Source: GCA-2687515 sp002687515
Lineage (GTDB): Bacteria; Pseudomonadota; Alphaproteobacteria; Rhodospirillales; UBA2165
DNA: 64,000 nt
NCBI GenBank assembly: GCA_030745835.1
Contig: JASLNU010000074.1
Location: 11,851 to 75,850, forward strand
Direction: 5' to 3'
Shown here: positions 37,565 to 46,011 of the stretch, in pieces
Position numbering within the stretch: the first letter of the stretch is position 1
Layout of the letters: every line of letters starts with the position of its first letter
Notes under the pieces: generated by a model
The model's database searches: none
What the model was told of the DNA's origin: nothing
Seen by the model: the letters and a program-made list of their open reading frames with translations, nothing else
Program-made: the position numbers and the translations under genes

Positions 37565-38698
37565 ATGATGGCGGAAAAGTTAGACGAAATTGGATTGGCG
37601 ATTATCGGCTGCGGCGTTATCGCGCGGTTTCGTTCACAAATTGCCCGCGATTTCCCCGGCGTCAATTGGTTGGGGCTATGCGATCTGCGCGAGGATTTCG
37701 GCCGCAAGCTGGCCGACGATGTGAGCGCCGACTATTTCACCACCGACATGGAAGAACTGGTCAAACGGCCCGAGGTCAACGCGGTGATGGTGATCACCGA
37801 CGAAAATCGCCACTTTGATCCGGTAAGGGTGGCGATCGAGGCGGGCATCAAAAAACTGTTGATCGAAAAACCGCTGGCGACCGAGGCCGGCGAATCGGCC
37901 CAAATACTCAAAATGATCCAAGATAGCGGCGCCGATGCCTGCGTCGGATACACGGTCCGCTTCACCCGCCGCTTCCTGACCGTCAAGGAACGGCTCAAAA
38001 AAGGCCAAATCGGCGATGTCCATTCGGTTGTCACCCGGGCCTTCATGAACCGCATGGTGCCGATCGCCACCGTCCGAAAAACCAACCAGCGCCATAATCT
38101 TACCCCGATGGTGGTTTCCGGAACCCACAGCCTGGATATGTCGCTCTGGTTCCTGGAAGGTAAGAAGCCGGTTTCCGTTTACGCCCAATCGGTCGATAAA
38201 ACCCTATCCGACTGGGGCACCAAGGATTCGACCTTCGGCGTCTTCACCATGGACGATGGAACGATTTTCAGCATGAACATCTCCTGGGCATTGCCCGAGG
38301 TTTGGCCCGGCTCGGTCTATGGCCTCGAGATCGGCATCGTCGGCAGCAATGGCGTCATCGATATCGAAGACACCCATCGCGACGTGATCATGGCCAGCAA
38401 CGAGCCGATCGGCCACGGATACAATCCGGACGGTTATGATCCCGGCATCAACCGCTACGTCGATTTTCTCGAGAGCTATCCGCCCGGCAGTTACCTGGAT
38501 GGCCAGCTATGGGGCGCCAACCGCGACGAGACCCTGTCCTGGTTCACGCGCATCACCGGCGGCGGCCAATCACCGCATGCAAGCGCCGAGGACGGGCACC
38601 GGAACCTGTTGCTGACGATGGCCATGGATCTTTCCGCCCGGACCGGCGAAGTGGTTAACCTGCCGGACGATTTAAACGAACTCATCGCCCTCTTCTAG
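37565..38698 (+). CDS. Gfo/Idh/MocA family oxidoreductase
   Basis: A 377-residue NAD(P)-dependent dehydrogenase-like protein. The N-terminal Rossmann domain begins IGLAIIGCGVIARFRSQIARDFPGVNWLGLCDL, the EKP motif is LLIEKPLATEAGESAQIL (residues about 98-115), and GYTVRFTRRFLTVKERLKKG is the substrate-domain linker. The C-terminal alpha/beta domain has GTHSLDMSLWFLEGKKPVSVYAQS, where His of GTHSLDM is the usual catalytic-pair position. Start ATG 37565 (or 37568) follows a GGGGGG purine tract. Members act on inositols, sugars or aromatic semialdehydes. It is distinct from the LigC-like paralogue at 40221. Confidence 0.88.
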   Translation: MMAEKLDEIGLAIIGCGVIARFRSQIARDFPGVNWLGLCDLREDFGRKLADDVSADYFTTDMEELVKRPEVNAVMVITDENRHFDPVRVAIEAGIKKLLIEKPLATEAGESAQILKMIQDSGADACVGYTVRFTRRFLTVKERLKKGQIGDVHSVVTRAFMNRMVPIATVRKTNQRHNLTPMVVSGTHSLDMSLWFLEGKKPVSVYAQSVDKTLSDWGTKDSTFGVFTMDDGTIFSMNISWALPEVWPGSVYGLEIGIVGSNGVIDIEDTHRDVIMASNEPIGHGYNPDGYDPGINRYVDFLESYPPGSYLDGQLWGANRDETLSWFTRITGGGQSPHASAEDGHRNLLLTMAMDLSARTGEVVNLPDDLNELIALF

Positions 38699-38957
38699 GC
38701 ATGCCATGGATGGGCCGGATTTAATCCAAGGGAGAAGAAGCCGAGCTTGTGTTGATCCACTGAAGATATTGCCGTTTGCAGCCTGAACCATTACTATCGT
38801 TCCAACTTGCGCTGTAATACCTGCAAAGATAAAGTCGTTTCAGCGAAGATAGATGGCGGACCGGTAATTTCAACCCCGACCGGCGGCCATTGTTTTCCGA
38901 TTATTTTTCGGCCGGCGACACCCAGCGGAAATTTTGGAACCATCACGGAGGCCCGCA

Positions 38958-39353
38958 TTGGCTTTAGATAAACCATACAGCGACATCCCCGGCACCACCA
39001 TTTTCGACGCCGACATGTTGCGCAAGGGCTACCACCTCAATCAGTTTTGCATGTCCTTGATGAAGCCCGAAAACCGGATACGGTTTTATCAAGATGAGCG
39101 GGCCTACCTGGATGATTGGAAAATGACCGAGGAACAAAAACAGGCGGTTCTCGACCGGGATTACAACCAGATGATCTGGCTTGGCGGTAATGTTTATTTC
39201 CTGTCGAAACTGTTTTCCAGCGACGGCAAGAGCTTCCAGTACGCGGCGGGCTCGATGACCGGCATGAGCCAGGAAGAATACGCCGAAATGATGCTCAAAG
39301 GCGGCCGTCCGGTCGAAGGCAACCGGTATATCGGAGAAAATAAAAATGGCTAA
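38958..39353 (+). CDS. ligA: Protocatechuate 4,5-dioxygenase alpha subunit (LigA)
   Basis: A 131-residue LigA-domain protein. TTG 38958 is chosen because GGAGG at 38947-38951 is six bases upstream; a 259-base gap separates it from the previous gene. The helical domain shows the family features: DIPGTTIFDADMLRKGYHLNQFCMSLMKPENRIRFYQDERAYLDDWKMTEEQKQAVLDRDYNQMIWLGGNVYFLSKLF and SFQYAAGSMTGMSQEEYAEMMLKGGRP. LigA caps the active site of LigB. The gene overlaps ligB by eight bases, so the two are coupled. Confidence 0.93.
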   Translation: MALDKPYSDIPGTTIFDADMLRKGYHLNQFCMSLMKPENRIRFYQDERAYLDDWKMTEEQKQAVLDRDYNQMIWLGGNVYFLSKLFSSDGKSFQYAAGSMTGMSQEEYAEMMLKGGRPVEGNRYIGENKNG

Positions 39354-40188
39354 GGTCACTGCCGGGGTCACCACCTCGCATATCCCCGCCGTCGGCGCCG
39401 CCATCGATCTTGGCAAAACCAGGGAAGATTATTGGGCGCCGGTGTTCGATGGTTACGAGTTTTCCAAGAAATGGATCAGCAACGCCAAGCCCGATGTGAT
39501 CTTTCTTTGCTACAACGACCACGCGACGGCCTTTGATCTCAAATCCATTCCCACCTTCGCCATCGGCTGTGCCGAAGATTTTCAGCCCGCCGACGAGGGC
39601 TGGGGACCGCGCCCGGTGCCGGCCCTCGAAGGGCATCCGGAACTGGCATCGCACATCGCCCAATCGGTTATCCAGGCGGAGTTCGACCTCACCGTGGTCA
39701 ACGAGATGGAGGTGGACCACGGGCTGACGGTGCCCCTGTCGCTGATGTTCGGCCAGCCGGACGCATGGCCCTGCAAGGTCATTCCGTTCGCGGTCAATGT
39801 GGTGGTCTATCCGCCGCCCACCGGCAATCGCTGCTACAATCTGGGCAAGGCCTTGCGGGCCGCCATCGAGAGTTATGACGAGGATTTGAGCGTCCAGATC
39901 TGGGGCACCGGCGGCATGAGCCACCAACTCCAGGGGCCCCGCGCCGGGCTCATTAACAAGGAATTCGATATGAAATTCCTGGATGGCCTGATCCATGATC
40001 CCCAGGCGCTTTCCCAGATGCCCCATATCGACTATGTACGCGAAGCCGGCTCCGAAGGGATCGAGCTGGTCATGTGGCTGATCATGCGCGGCGCGCTGGA
40101 TGACGAGGTCGACGTGGTTCACCAGCACTACCATGTGCCCGCATCGAACACGGCGCTCGGCCATCTTATTTTGGAAAACCACGCTTAA
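39346..40188 (+). CDS. ligB: Protocatechuate 4,5-dioxygenase beta subunit (LigB)
   Basis: The 280-residue catalytic subunit of a class III extradiol dioxygenase. Fe(II) ligands are His12 (TTSHIP), His59 (YNDHAT) and Glu240 (SEGIEL), and His193 (GGMSHQL) fits the catalytic base of LigB. The spacing is the same as in the Sphingobium enzyme. The sequence NEMEVDHGLTVPLSLMFG is family-typical. Together with LigA it opens the ring of protocatechuate between C4 and C5 to 4-carboxy-2-hydroxymuconate semialdehyde. Related enzymes accept gallate or 3-O-methylgallate, so the exact substrate stays open. Confidence 0.93.
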   Translation: MAKVTAGVTTSHIPAVGAAIDLGKTREDYWAPVFDGYEFSKKWISNAKPDVIFLCYNDHATAFDLKSIPTFAIGCAEDFQPADEGWGPRPVPALEGHPELASHIAQSVIQAEFDLTVVNEMEVDHGLTVPLSLMFGQPDAWPCKVIPFAVNVVVYPPPTGNRCYNLGKALRAAIESYDEDLSVQIWGTGGMSHQLQGPRAGLINKEFDMKFLDGLIHDPQALSQMPHIDYVREAGSEGIELVMWLIMRGALDDEVDVVHQHYHVPASNTALGHLILENHA

Positions 40189-40220
40189 CGGACAAAACCA
40201 ATTTTGTTGGAGGAAAAGTA

Positions 40221-41171
40221 ATGAAGATAGCTCTCGCCGGGGCCGGCGCGTTCGGCCAGAAACACCTGGATGGAATTGCCCGTATCGACGGCCATGAAGT
40301 GGTTTCCCTATGTGGACGGCGCCTGGAAGCGACGCGGGAAACCGCCGACAAGTATGGCGTGCCGCACGTCACCACCGACCTCGCCGAAGCCATCGCCGAG
40401 CCCGGCGTCGAGGCCGTCATTCTGGCCACCCCGACCCAAATGCACGCGGAACAAGCGATCGCCTGCATGGATGCCGGCAAGCATGTGCAAGTGGAAATCC
40501 CTCTGGCCGATAGCTGGGCCGATTCCGAGGCGGTCGACAAAAAGCAAAAAGAAACCGGCCTGGTCTGCATGGTCGGCCATACCAGGCGCTTCAACCCGTC
40601 GCACCAATGGGTGCACAACAAAATTGAAGCCGGCGAGCTTTCCATCCAGCAGATGGATATCCAGACCTATTTCTTCCGCCGCAAGAACATCAACGCCGCC
40701 GGCGGCCCGCGCTCCTGGACCGATCATCTTCTCTGGCACCATGCCGCCCATTCGATCGATCTGTTCCGCTATCAATGCGGCGAGGAAATCGTCTTCGCCG
40801 AAGCCACCCAAGGCCCGATGCACCCCGAGCTCGGCATCGCCATGGATATGGCGATCATGCTGCGGACGCAGTCCGGCAAGATCTGCACCCTGTCGCTGTC
40901 GTTCAACAATGACGGGCCGATCGGTTCCTTCTTCCGCTATATTTGCGACAACGGCACCTACAACGCACTCTATGACGATCTCGAGGACGGCAAGGGCGAA
41001 GCCGTCGATGTCTCCAAGGTCGCGGTATCGATGGACGGTATCGAATTGCAGGACCGCGATTTCTTCGCCGCCATCGAAGGCGGAGCCGAGCCTATTTCCA
41101 GTGTCGGCAATGTCCTGCCCTGCTACAAGACCATGCATGATCTCGAAGTGTCGATGAACAACCAGGGCTGA
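40221..41171 (+). CDS. ligC: 4-Carboxy-2-hydroxymuconate-6-semialdehyde dehydrogenase (LigC)
   Basis: A 316-residue Gfo/Idh/MocA enzyme that agrees closely with LigC along its length: IALAGAGAFGQKHLDG, ILATPTQMHAEQAIACMDAGKHVQVEIPLADSWAD, LVCMVGHTRRFNPSHQWVHNKI, IQQMDIQTYFFRRKNINA, PRSWTDHLLWHHAAHSIDLF and LSLSFNNDGPIGSFFRYICDNGTY. LigC oxidises the ring-cleavage product with NADP, as its hemiacetal, to 2-pyrone-4,6-dicarboxylate. It begins 33 bases after ligB with a GGAGG site (40210-40214). The lactonase LigI and later enzymes are not in the window. Confidence 0.95.
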   Translation: MKIALAGAGAFGQKHLDGIARIDGHEVVSLCGRRLEATRETADKYGVPHVTTDLAEAIAEPGVEAVILATPTQMHAEQAIACMDAGKHVQVEIPLADSWADSEAVDKKQKETGLVCMVGHTRRFNPSHQWVHNKIEAGELSIQQMDIQTYFFRRKNINAAGGPRSWTDHLLWHHAAHSIDLFRYQCGEEIVFAEATQGPMHPELGIAMDMAIMLRTQSGKICTLSLSFNNDGPIGSFFRYICDNGTYNALYDDLEDGKGEAVDVSKVAVSMDGIELQDRDFFAAIEGGAEPISSVGNVLPCYKTMHDLEVSMNNQG

Positions 41172-41311
41172 ATATAAATCAGATCCGGACTGGGCGCTGA
41201 ATGCGTTCAGGCCGTTGCCGGTATCGGCGCCTGTTTCTTTTTCGGTTTTCTCGGTTTCCTTTGCGGATTTGGCTTTAAGTTGAATTCGCTCTCGAGCAAG
41301 GGAAGCAAACC

Positions 41312-42355
41312 ATGACAGGACATGATGTACATATCGTCGGCAGCGTGCCGATGATCGATGCCCGCGCGGCGATGCAGGCGCTGGCCGCGGCCCTCGGCCC
41401 CAGGCTGAAACGTATCCCCGATGGCGAGACCGGAGAACGCCACGACTGGATAACCTGGCTCGAGCGTGTGTTTGGCGAAAACCGGGCCCTGGAACCGTCG
41501 GGGATGCGTTTTCAGGTGCATCCCGGACAGACCCCGCGCACCCGTTACCGCCTGAAGTCCGGCAAGACGATCAATGACCTGGGTTTCGGCAATCTTTATT
41601 ACGCTGAGTTTGCCGAGCAATCCTACGCCGTATTTTGCGAGCTGCGCGCCGAAGGCAAGATCGCCCCCGGCACCCGCTTCCAGGTCGATCTGGTGCCGGC
41701 CCACTCGGTGCTGTGGCTGTTCTTGGCCGAAGAGCTGCACATGCCGGCGGACCCCATCTACAATGATGCGCTCAAGGGCGAGATCGACAAGATCGTCGCG
41801 GCCATTCCGGGTGAGGATTTGGCCATCCAGTTCGACGTCGCCTCGGCCGTCTTTGCGCGGCTTGAACGCGGCGAGCCGAGCCCCTATGGCGCCACCAGGG
41901 ACGAGATGCGGGAGACCTTCTCAGGCATCATCGCCGGTCTCGGAAATCATCTGCCCGTGGGCGCCGAACTGCTGATCCATTTCTGCTACGGCGACGCCAA
42001 CCACCGCCATGTGGTCGAGCCCACGGACATGGGCGATATGGTTGGCATGGCGAATTTGCTCGCCCAAAAAATCACCCGGCCGATCCAGATGTTGCACATG
42101 CCGGTGCCGCGCGACCGCGACGACGACCCTTATTTCGCGCCGCTCGGAGACCTGCGCTTGCAAAACGAAACCGCGCTTTGTCTCGGTCTGGTCCATTACA
42201 CCGATGGCATCGAAGGCACCGCGCGCCGCATGGCCACCGCCCGCAAGCATGCCGAAAACTTCATGATTGCCACCGAATGCGGGTTTGGCCGAAGGCCCCC
42301 CGACACGATTCCCGAATTGCTCCGGATCCACGCCGAAGCCGCCGAGCTAGAATAG
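41312..42355 (+). CDS. MetE/UroD-like TIM-barrel protein
   Basis: A 347-residue protein that looks like a single TIM barrel of the cobalamin-independent methionine synthase / UROD superfamily. It opens HIVGSVPMIDARAAMQALAAALGPRLKRIPDGETGERHDW, has VDLVPAHSVLWLFL, QFDVASAVF, and LLIHFCYGDANHRHVVEPTDMGDM where MetE proteins carry zinc ligands in an HxC context. The tail ATECGFGRRPPDTIPELLRIHAEAAE is also MetE-like (a Cys in xECGFG). His-x-Cys and Cys could bind Zn and a thiol or folate methyl acceptor. Next to ligABC it could act in demethylation or methyl transfer from an aromatic methyl ether, but this is inference. Confidence 0.7.
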   Translation: MTGHDVHIVGSVPMIDARAAMQALAAALGPRLKRIPDGETGERHDWITWLERVFGENRALEPSGMRFQVHPGQTPRTRYRLKSGKTINDLGFGNLYYAEFAEQSYAVFCELRAEGKIAPGTRFQVDLVPAHSVLWLFLAEELHMPADPIYNDALKGEIDKIVAAIPGEDLAIQFDVASAVFARLERGEPSPYGATRDEMRETFSGIIAGLGNHLPVGAELLIHFCYGDANHRHVVEPTDMGDMVGMANLLAQKITRPIQMLHMPVPRDRDDDPYFAPLGDLRLQNETALCLGLVHYTDGIEGTARRMATARKHAENFMIATECGFGRRPPDTIPELLRIHAEAAELE

Positions 42356-42415
42356 GCTGCAATCCACACGCCGTTCGCATCGCCAAGATCCAACCGATTG
42401 CGGATACAAACTAGC

Positions 42416-42466
42416 GCATTAACCGGCCAAATCCGGTCAAATTGATCGGATTTCGCCGGTTAATGC
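42416..42466. terminator. Long hairpin between convergent genes
   Basis: GCATTAACCGGC and GCCGGTTAATGC pair perfectly, followed after one mismatch by AAATCCG and CGGATTT, leaving an 11-base loop. It lies between the MetE-like gene (+) and the molybdoenzyme (-), and can serve both directions. T-runs are lacking. Confidence 0.75.
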
Positions 42467-42476
42467 TCTGGGCGGC

Positions 42477-45400
42477 TCAATTCATTTCATGCTCTTTGGC
42501 AGCGGCAACAGGCTCGGCCGATGTTACCGCCGCCGCGGCGGCCGCCTGCAATTCCACCTCGCCATCCCATTTGACGATCTGCACCAGGCTCAAACTGCTG
42601 GCCATGGCGGTCACCTGCTTGATCATCGAGCGCGTCGGCGTCAACTGGTTGACGCAGCCGCCGCGGTCCACCGAATTGCCGGGTTCGCCCATCGGATCGT
42701 AGACGGCGGCAGCTTGGTAGGAGTGAACCGTTCCTGCCGGCAGACGCCCGGTAATTTGGGCCGCGCAAACGACCGCGGCCCGGTCGTTGTACAGCTTGAC
42801 CAGGTCGTGCATCTCGATGCCGCGATCGGCCGCGTCCTTGGCGCTGATCCTCACGACCCAGTAATAATAGCCGTCGACGAGAACGCGATGGTCTTCGATG
42901 TCGTTGATGACGCTGTCTTTTCCATCCCCCACGGTGTGGTAGCTGTAGCGGGAATGGGGGGTTATCAACTGCAGGGGATACTTCTCGTACAGATCCTTGG
43001 TGTCGGGGCCTTCCCAGGACGGCGTGTATTTCACGATCGGCGGCCGTTCCGGATCGTCCGGGTCGAAATTTTTCAGGCTCGCGCATTCGAACTCGAGTTT
43101 CCCCGAGCGCGTCTGCAGCCCTTCCTTGAAGGTTTCGGTGTAATCCCCCGGCAGGGGATGGGGTTCGGGAACGTCCTTTTTCCGGCCTTCGTAGAACCAG
43201 CGGAAGGCGACCGGTGCCCGGAGTTCCGGTTTCGGCGGCGGAACGACGTAGTAGCCCTTCCTTCGGAACTCCTTCCACGAAATATGCTTGGGCAGGTCGG
43301 AGGCGTCGAACATCCTCTTGACCCAATCCAACTCGCTCATGCCTTCGGAGTAATAGGTGCCCAGTCCCAGCCGCTTCGAAAGCTCGAGGAAGATATTGTA
43401 ATCCGACTTCGATTCGCCGAGCGGCTCGATGCATTTGTGCTGCAATAAAACGACGCGGTGGTTCATCTGGGTCTGGGCGTTCGCCACATAGCCGCCGGCA
43501 CCGCCGAACTCCGAGATGTCCCAGCGCTCGAAACTGGTGCAGGCCGGCAAAATGATATCGGCGAACTTGGTCTCGCCCTCCATCCAGATCGACTGGCTCA
43601 CCACGAAGGGCAGGTTCGCAGAGCGATACATCTTGGCGTAGCGGTTGGTCTCGTTCGCGGTTCCGAAGAGCGAGCCGCCGTATCGGTAGAGCATCTGGAT
43701 CTTTCCGTGGCCGGCCTTGGGATAGGTGACTTTCTGGAACTGTCCTTCGATGGTCTTGCCTTCCCAGAGGTAACCCTCGGTCTTGCCGTCCAGTATGGCT
43801 TCCGGAACCCGCATGTACGGTATGATCTGACTGGGCGGGTTGACCGACAGCAGGTGGGGCATGCGCGGATAGAGGCTGACCGCCGACGCCGAACGGCTGA
43901 GATCGCCGGAAATACCGCCGTCGGCGTAGCCGGGGAAATAGAAGCGCGTGTCAATCGGCGTTCCCCACTGCATGCAGCCCCAATTGACGCCGGGTTTGCC
44001 CATCCCCTGCATGGCCATCAGGCAGACCAGCGCCCGCGCCCATTGGATGCCGGTCTGATTGCGGCAGGCGCCGCCATGGCCGTTGCCCCAGCCGCCGGCG
44101 CCGAGATAGGTCTTCTTGGTGCCCCATTCCCGGGCCAGGGCGCGGACATCTTTCGCCGGGACCCCGGTTTCCGCTTCCTGCCACTCGGGCGTCTTCGCTG
44201 TCCCGTCTTCGTCGCCGAGGAGGTAGTCGCGCCATTTTTCGAAGCCCACGGTCCGGGTGGCAACGTAATCCTTGTCGTAGAGGTCCTCGGTTATCCAGAC
44301 ATAGGCGATGGCCATCGCCAAGGCCGGGTCGGTGCCGGGCCTGGGCGCCATCCATTTGCCGCCCAGCATCGCCGCGGTGTGGTTGTAGAAGGGATCGATG
44401 TGAACCAAATCGATCCCCAGTTCGTTCAGCCATTGGCGGCGGCAGGTGCCCTCTAAGGCCGCGTAGGAACCGCTGGTGCATTCGGGATCGGCGGACCAGA
44501 AGACCACCATTTCGCATTCCCTGAGGCAGTCTTCGACGGTGCCGAAGGTCTCCGGCTGGCCGAGGCGCATCGAGTAGCCGAAATGGTGCATGGCCCCCCA
44601 GTACCATCCTTCCCAACTGATCGGACTGAACGGGCTCGGCGTGTGACCGACGGCGTTCATGAAGCGGTAATTGGCGCTCAGATAATAGCCGATGTTGCCC
44701 CAGGTATGATGGGCCGAGTTGACGGACAGGATGGCGCCCGGGCCGAAGTCCCTTTTGACCCGCTTGATCTCGCCGGCGACGATGTCCAGGGCCTCATCCC
44801 AGCTGATCCGCTGGTAGCCCGAGATGCCCCGCATCTCGGGATTGCGTTCGCCGTTCGGGTCGAAATCGACCCGTTTCATCGGGTACAGCAGGCGGTCCGG
44901 GGAATAGACCAATGATTTCCAGGCCATCGTATGGGGACCGACGGTGGTCTTGTGCGGAGGCGTGAACTTCCGTCCCCTGGCTTCGATGGTCCATGGTTTG
45001 GCGTCACCTTCGCCAAAGTCCAGGGGCGTCAAGCGGACGATCTTGCCGTCCCTCACATAGACGAAAAGCGGGCCGCCATTGGTGTGTGAGACGTATTTTT
45101 TCGTGTCGTTTCCGGCATCGGTCCCGAATTCCCAGCCGGCGGTCTGTGCCCGCATGATGGTCTGCGCGAACCAATAGGTCAGCTCGTCGGGGCCGGCCAA
45201 GGTGAGGCTGAAATTCTTCATCGCCTCGATCTGTTGCAGCTGGTCGATCGGCGGCCTGAGAAGGTGCGCCCCGAGGGCCGCGGTTTCGAAGGCGAGCACC
45301 ACATCGGGGTTCGGGTGAATGCCACTTTTTGAAACGATCTTGCCGTCCCGGAAGGTGAAGTACCGGCCCTGGGAATCGTCCATGGTCTTCATCTGGGCGG

Positions 45401-45500
45401 TGAAGTTCTTTTCCCCGAGACGCTCCTTGAAGGCGGGGTATTTTCGCGCCGTGCGGCGCAGCAATTGCAGAAGGGCAAACAGGACGAAGGAAAACTTCAT
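42477..45500 (-). CDS. Molybdopterin oxidoreductase, pyrogallol-transhydroxylase large-subunit-like, with N-terminal extension
   Basis: A 1007-residue protein. Residues 1-130 are not molybdoenzyme: MKFSFVLFALLQLLRR, FTAQMKTMDDSQGRYFTFRDGKIVSKSGIHPNPDVVLAFET and LQQIEAMKNFSLTLAGPDELTYWF resemble an SCP2-like domain. From about 140 it follows the DMSO reductase family: GISGYQRISWDEALDIVAGEIKRVKRDFGPGAILSVNSAHHTWGNIGYYLSANY, WSADPECTSGSYAALEG, HIDPFYNHTAAMLGGKWMAPRPGTDPALAMAIAYVW, GAGGWGNGHGGACRNQTGIQWARALVCLMAMQG. These segments match the AthL/pyrogallol hydroxytransferase type, and the C-terminal MGD-binding domain runs from about 865 to 985. No N-terminal [4Fe-4S] cysteine motif is seen. The Fe-S small subunit (AthS) is not adjacent. 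It would move or add ring hydroxyls in polyhydroxybenzenes, in line with the lig genes. Confidence 0.82.
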   Translation of the reverse strand: MKFSFVLFALLQLLRRTARKYPAFKERLGEKNFTAQMKTMDDSQGRYFTFRDGKIVSKSGIHPNPDVVLAFETAALGAHLLRPPIDQLQQIEAMKNFSLTLAGPDELTYWFAQTIMRAQTAGWEFGTDAGNDTKKYVSHTNGGPLFVYVRDGKIVRLTPLDFGEGDAKPWTIEARGRKFTPPHKTTVGPHTMAWKSLVYSPDRLLYPMKRVDFDPNGERNPEMRGISGYQRISWDEALDIVAGEIKRVKRDFGPGAILSVNSAHHTWGNIGYYLSANYRFMNAVGHTPSPFSPISWEGWYWGAMHHFGYSMRLGQPETFGTVEDCLRECEMVVFWSADPECTSGSYAALEGTCRRQWLNELGIDLVHIDPFYNHTAAMLGGKWMAPRPGTDPALAMAIAYVWITEDLYDKDYVATRTVGFEKWRDYLLGDEDGTAKTPEWQEAETGVPAKDVRALAREWGTKKTYLGAGGWGNGHGGACRNQTGIQWARALVCLMAMQGMGKPGVNWGCMQWGTPIDTRFYFPGYADGGISGDLSRSASAVSLYPRMPHLLSVNPPSQIIPYMRVPEAILDGKTEGYLWEGKTIEGQFQKVTYPKAGHGKIQMLYRYGGSLFGTANETNRYAKMYRSANLPFVVSQSIWMEGETKFADIILPACTSFERWDISEFGGAGGYVANAQTQMNHRVVLLQHKCIEPLGESKSDYNIFLELSKRLGLGTYYSEGMSELDWVKRMFDASDLPKHISWKEFRRKGYYVVPPPKPELRAPVAFRWFYEGRKKDVPEPHPLPGDYTETFKEGLQTRSGKLEFECASLKNFDPDDPERPPIVKYTPSWEGPDTKDLYEKYPLQLITPHSRYSYHTVGDGKDSVINDIEDHRVLVDGYYYWVVRISAKDAADRGIEMHDLVKLYNDRAAVVCAAQITGRLPAGTVHSYQAAAVYDPMGEPGNSVDRGGCVNQLTPTRSMIKQVTAMASSLSLVQIVKWDGEVELQAAAAAAVTSAEPVAAAKEHEMN

Positions 45501-46011
45501 TTCGACCCCCCCATTTTCTTATCTAAGATCGAGCCATCGTCAAGGGATGCTCCGGCCAATCCGGTCGGGATTAAGCAACCAACCCTGCCTGGTCGGCATA
45601 GAATTAGCATCAACTGGCAGCGCATGACAACTGCCGCCAGCGGCGGCGGCGGCGATGCACGCCGCCGGCGACGATCACCTCATGGCGCTCCTCGATGGGC
45701 GTTTCCAGAACCTCGGCGATGGTCCGCGAACTCACCGCTCATCCTCCATCGGCATTTGCCCCGTCGGGAGCCTTGCCGCCGGCTTCATTTTCGACCGACA
45801 TGTCCCAGATAAAATTCGAATCGATGGCGATCATACCCAAATTGCACCGCCGTTGTAATGGCTTTCCCTGCGCATTCCACGGATAAGACCGCGCAAGAGC
45901 GGTTTCCGGTATCGACGCGGCGCGGCGCGAGCCGAGGCGGCTGGTGGCAAGCTTGCAAAGCCGGGCCGGAGCGGGCACACAGGCGCCCTGATGAAAGCCC
46001 CCTGACGCCTT
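45501..46011. other. Gene-free interval
   Basis: A 511-base gap between the divergent molybdoenzyme and TauE/SafE genes. The first 60 bases hold the molybdoenzyme ribosome site (GGGGGG before its ATG on the minus strand). Both strands have only short chance frames. A sequence AGAGCGGTTTCCGG near 45897 partly matches the end of the 204-bp palindrome at 28879, with one inserted T. Confidence 0.5.
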
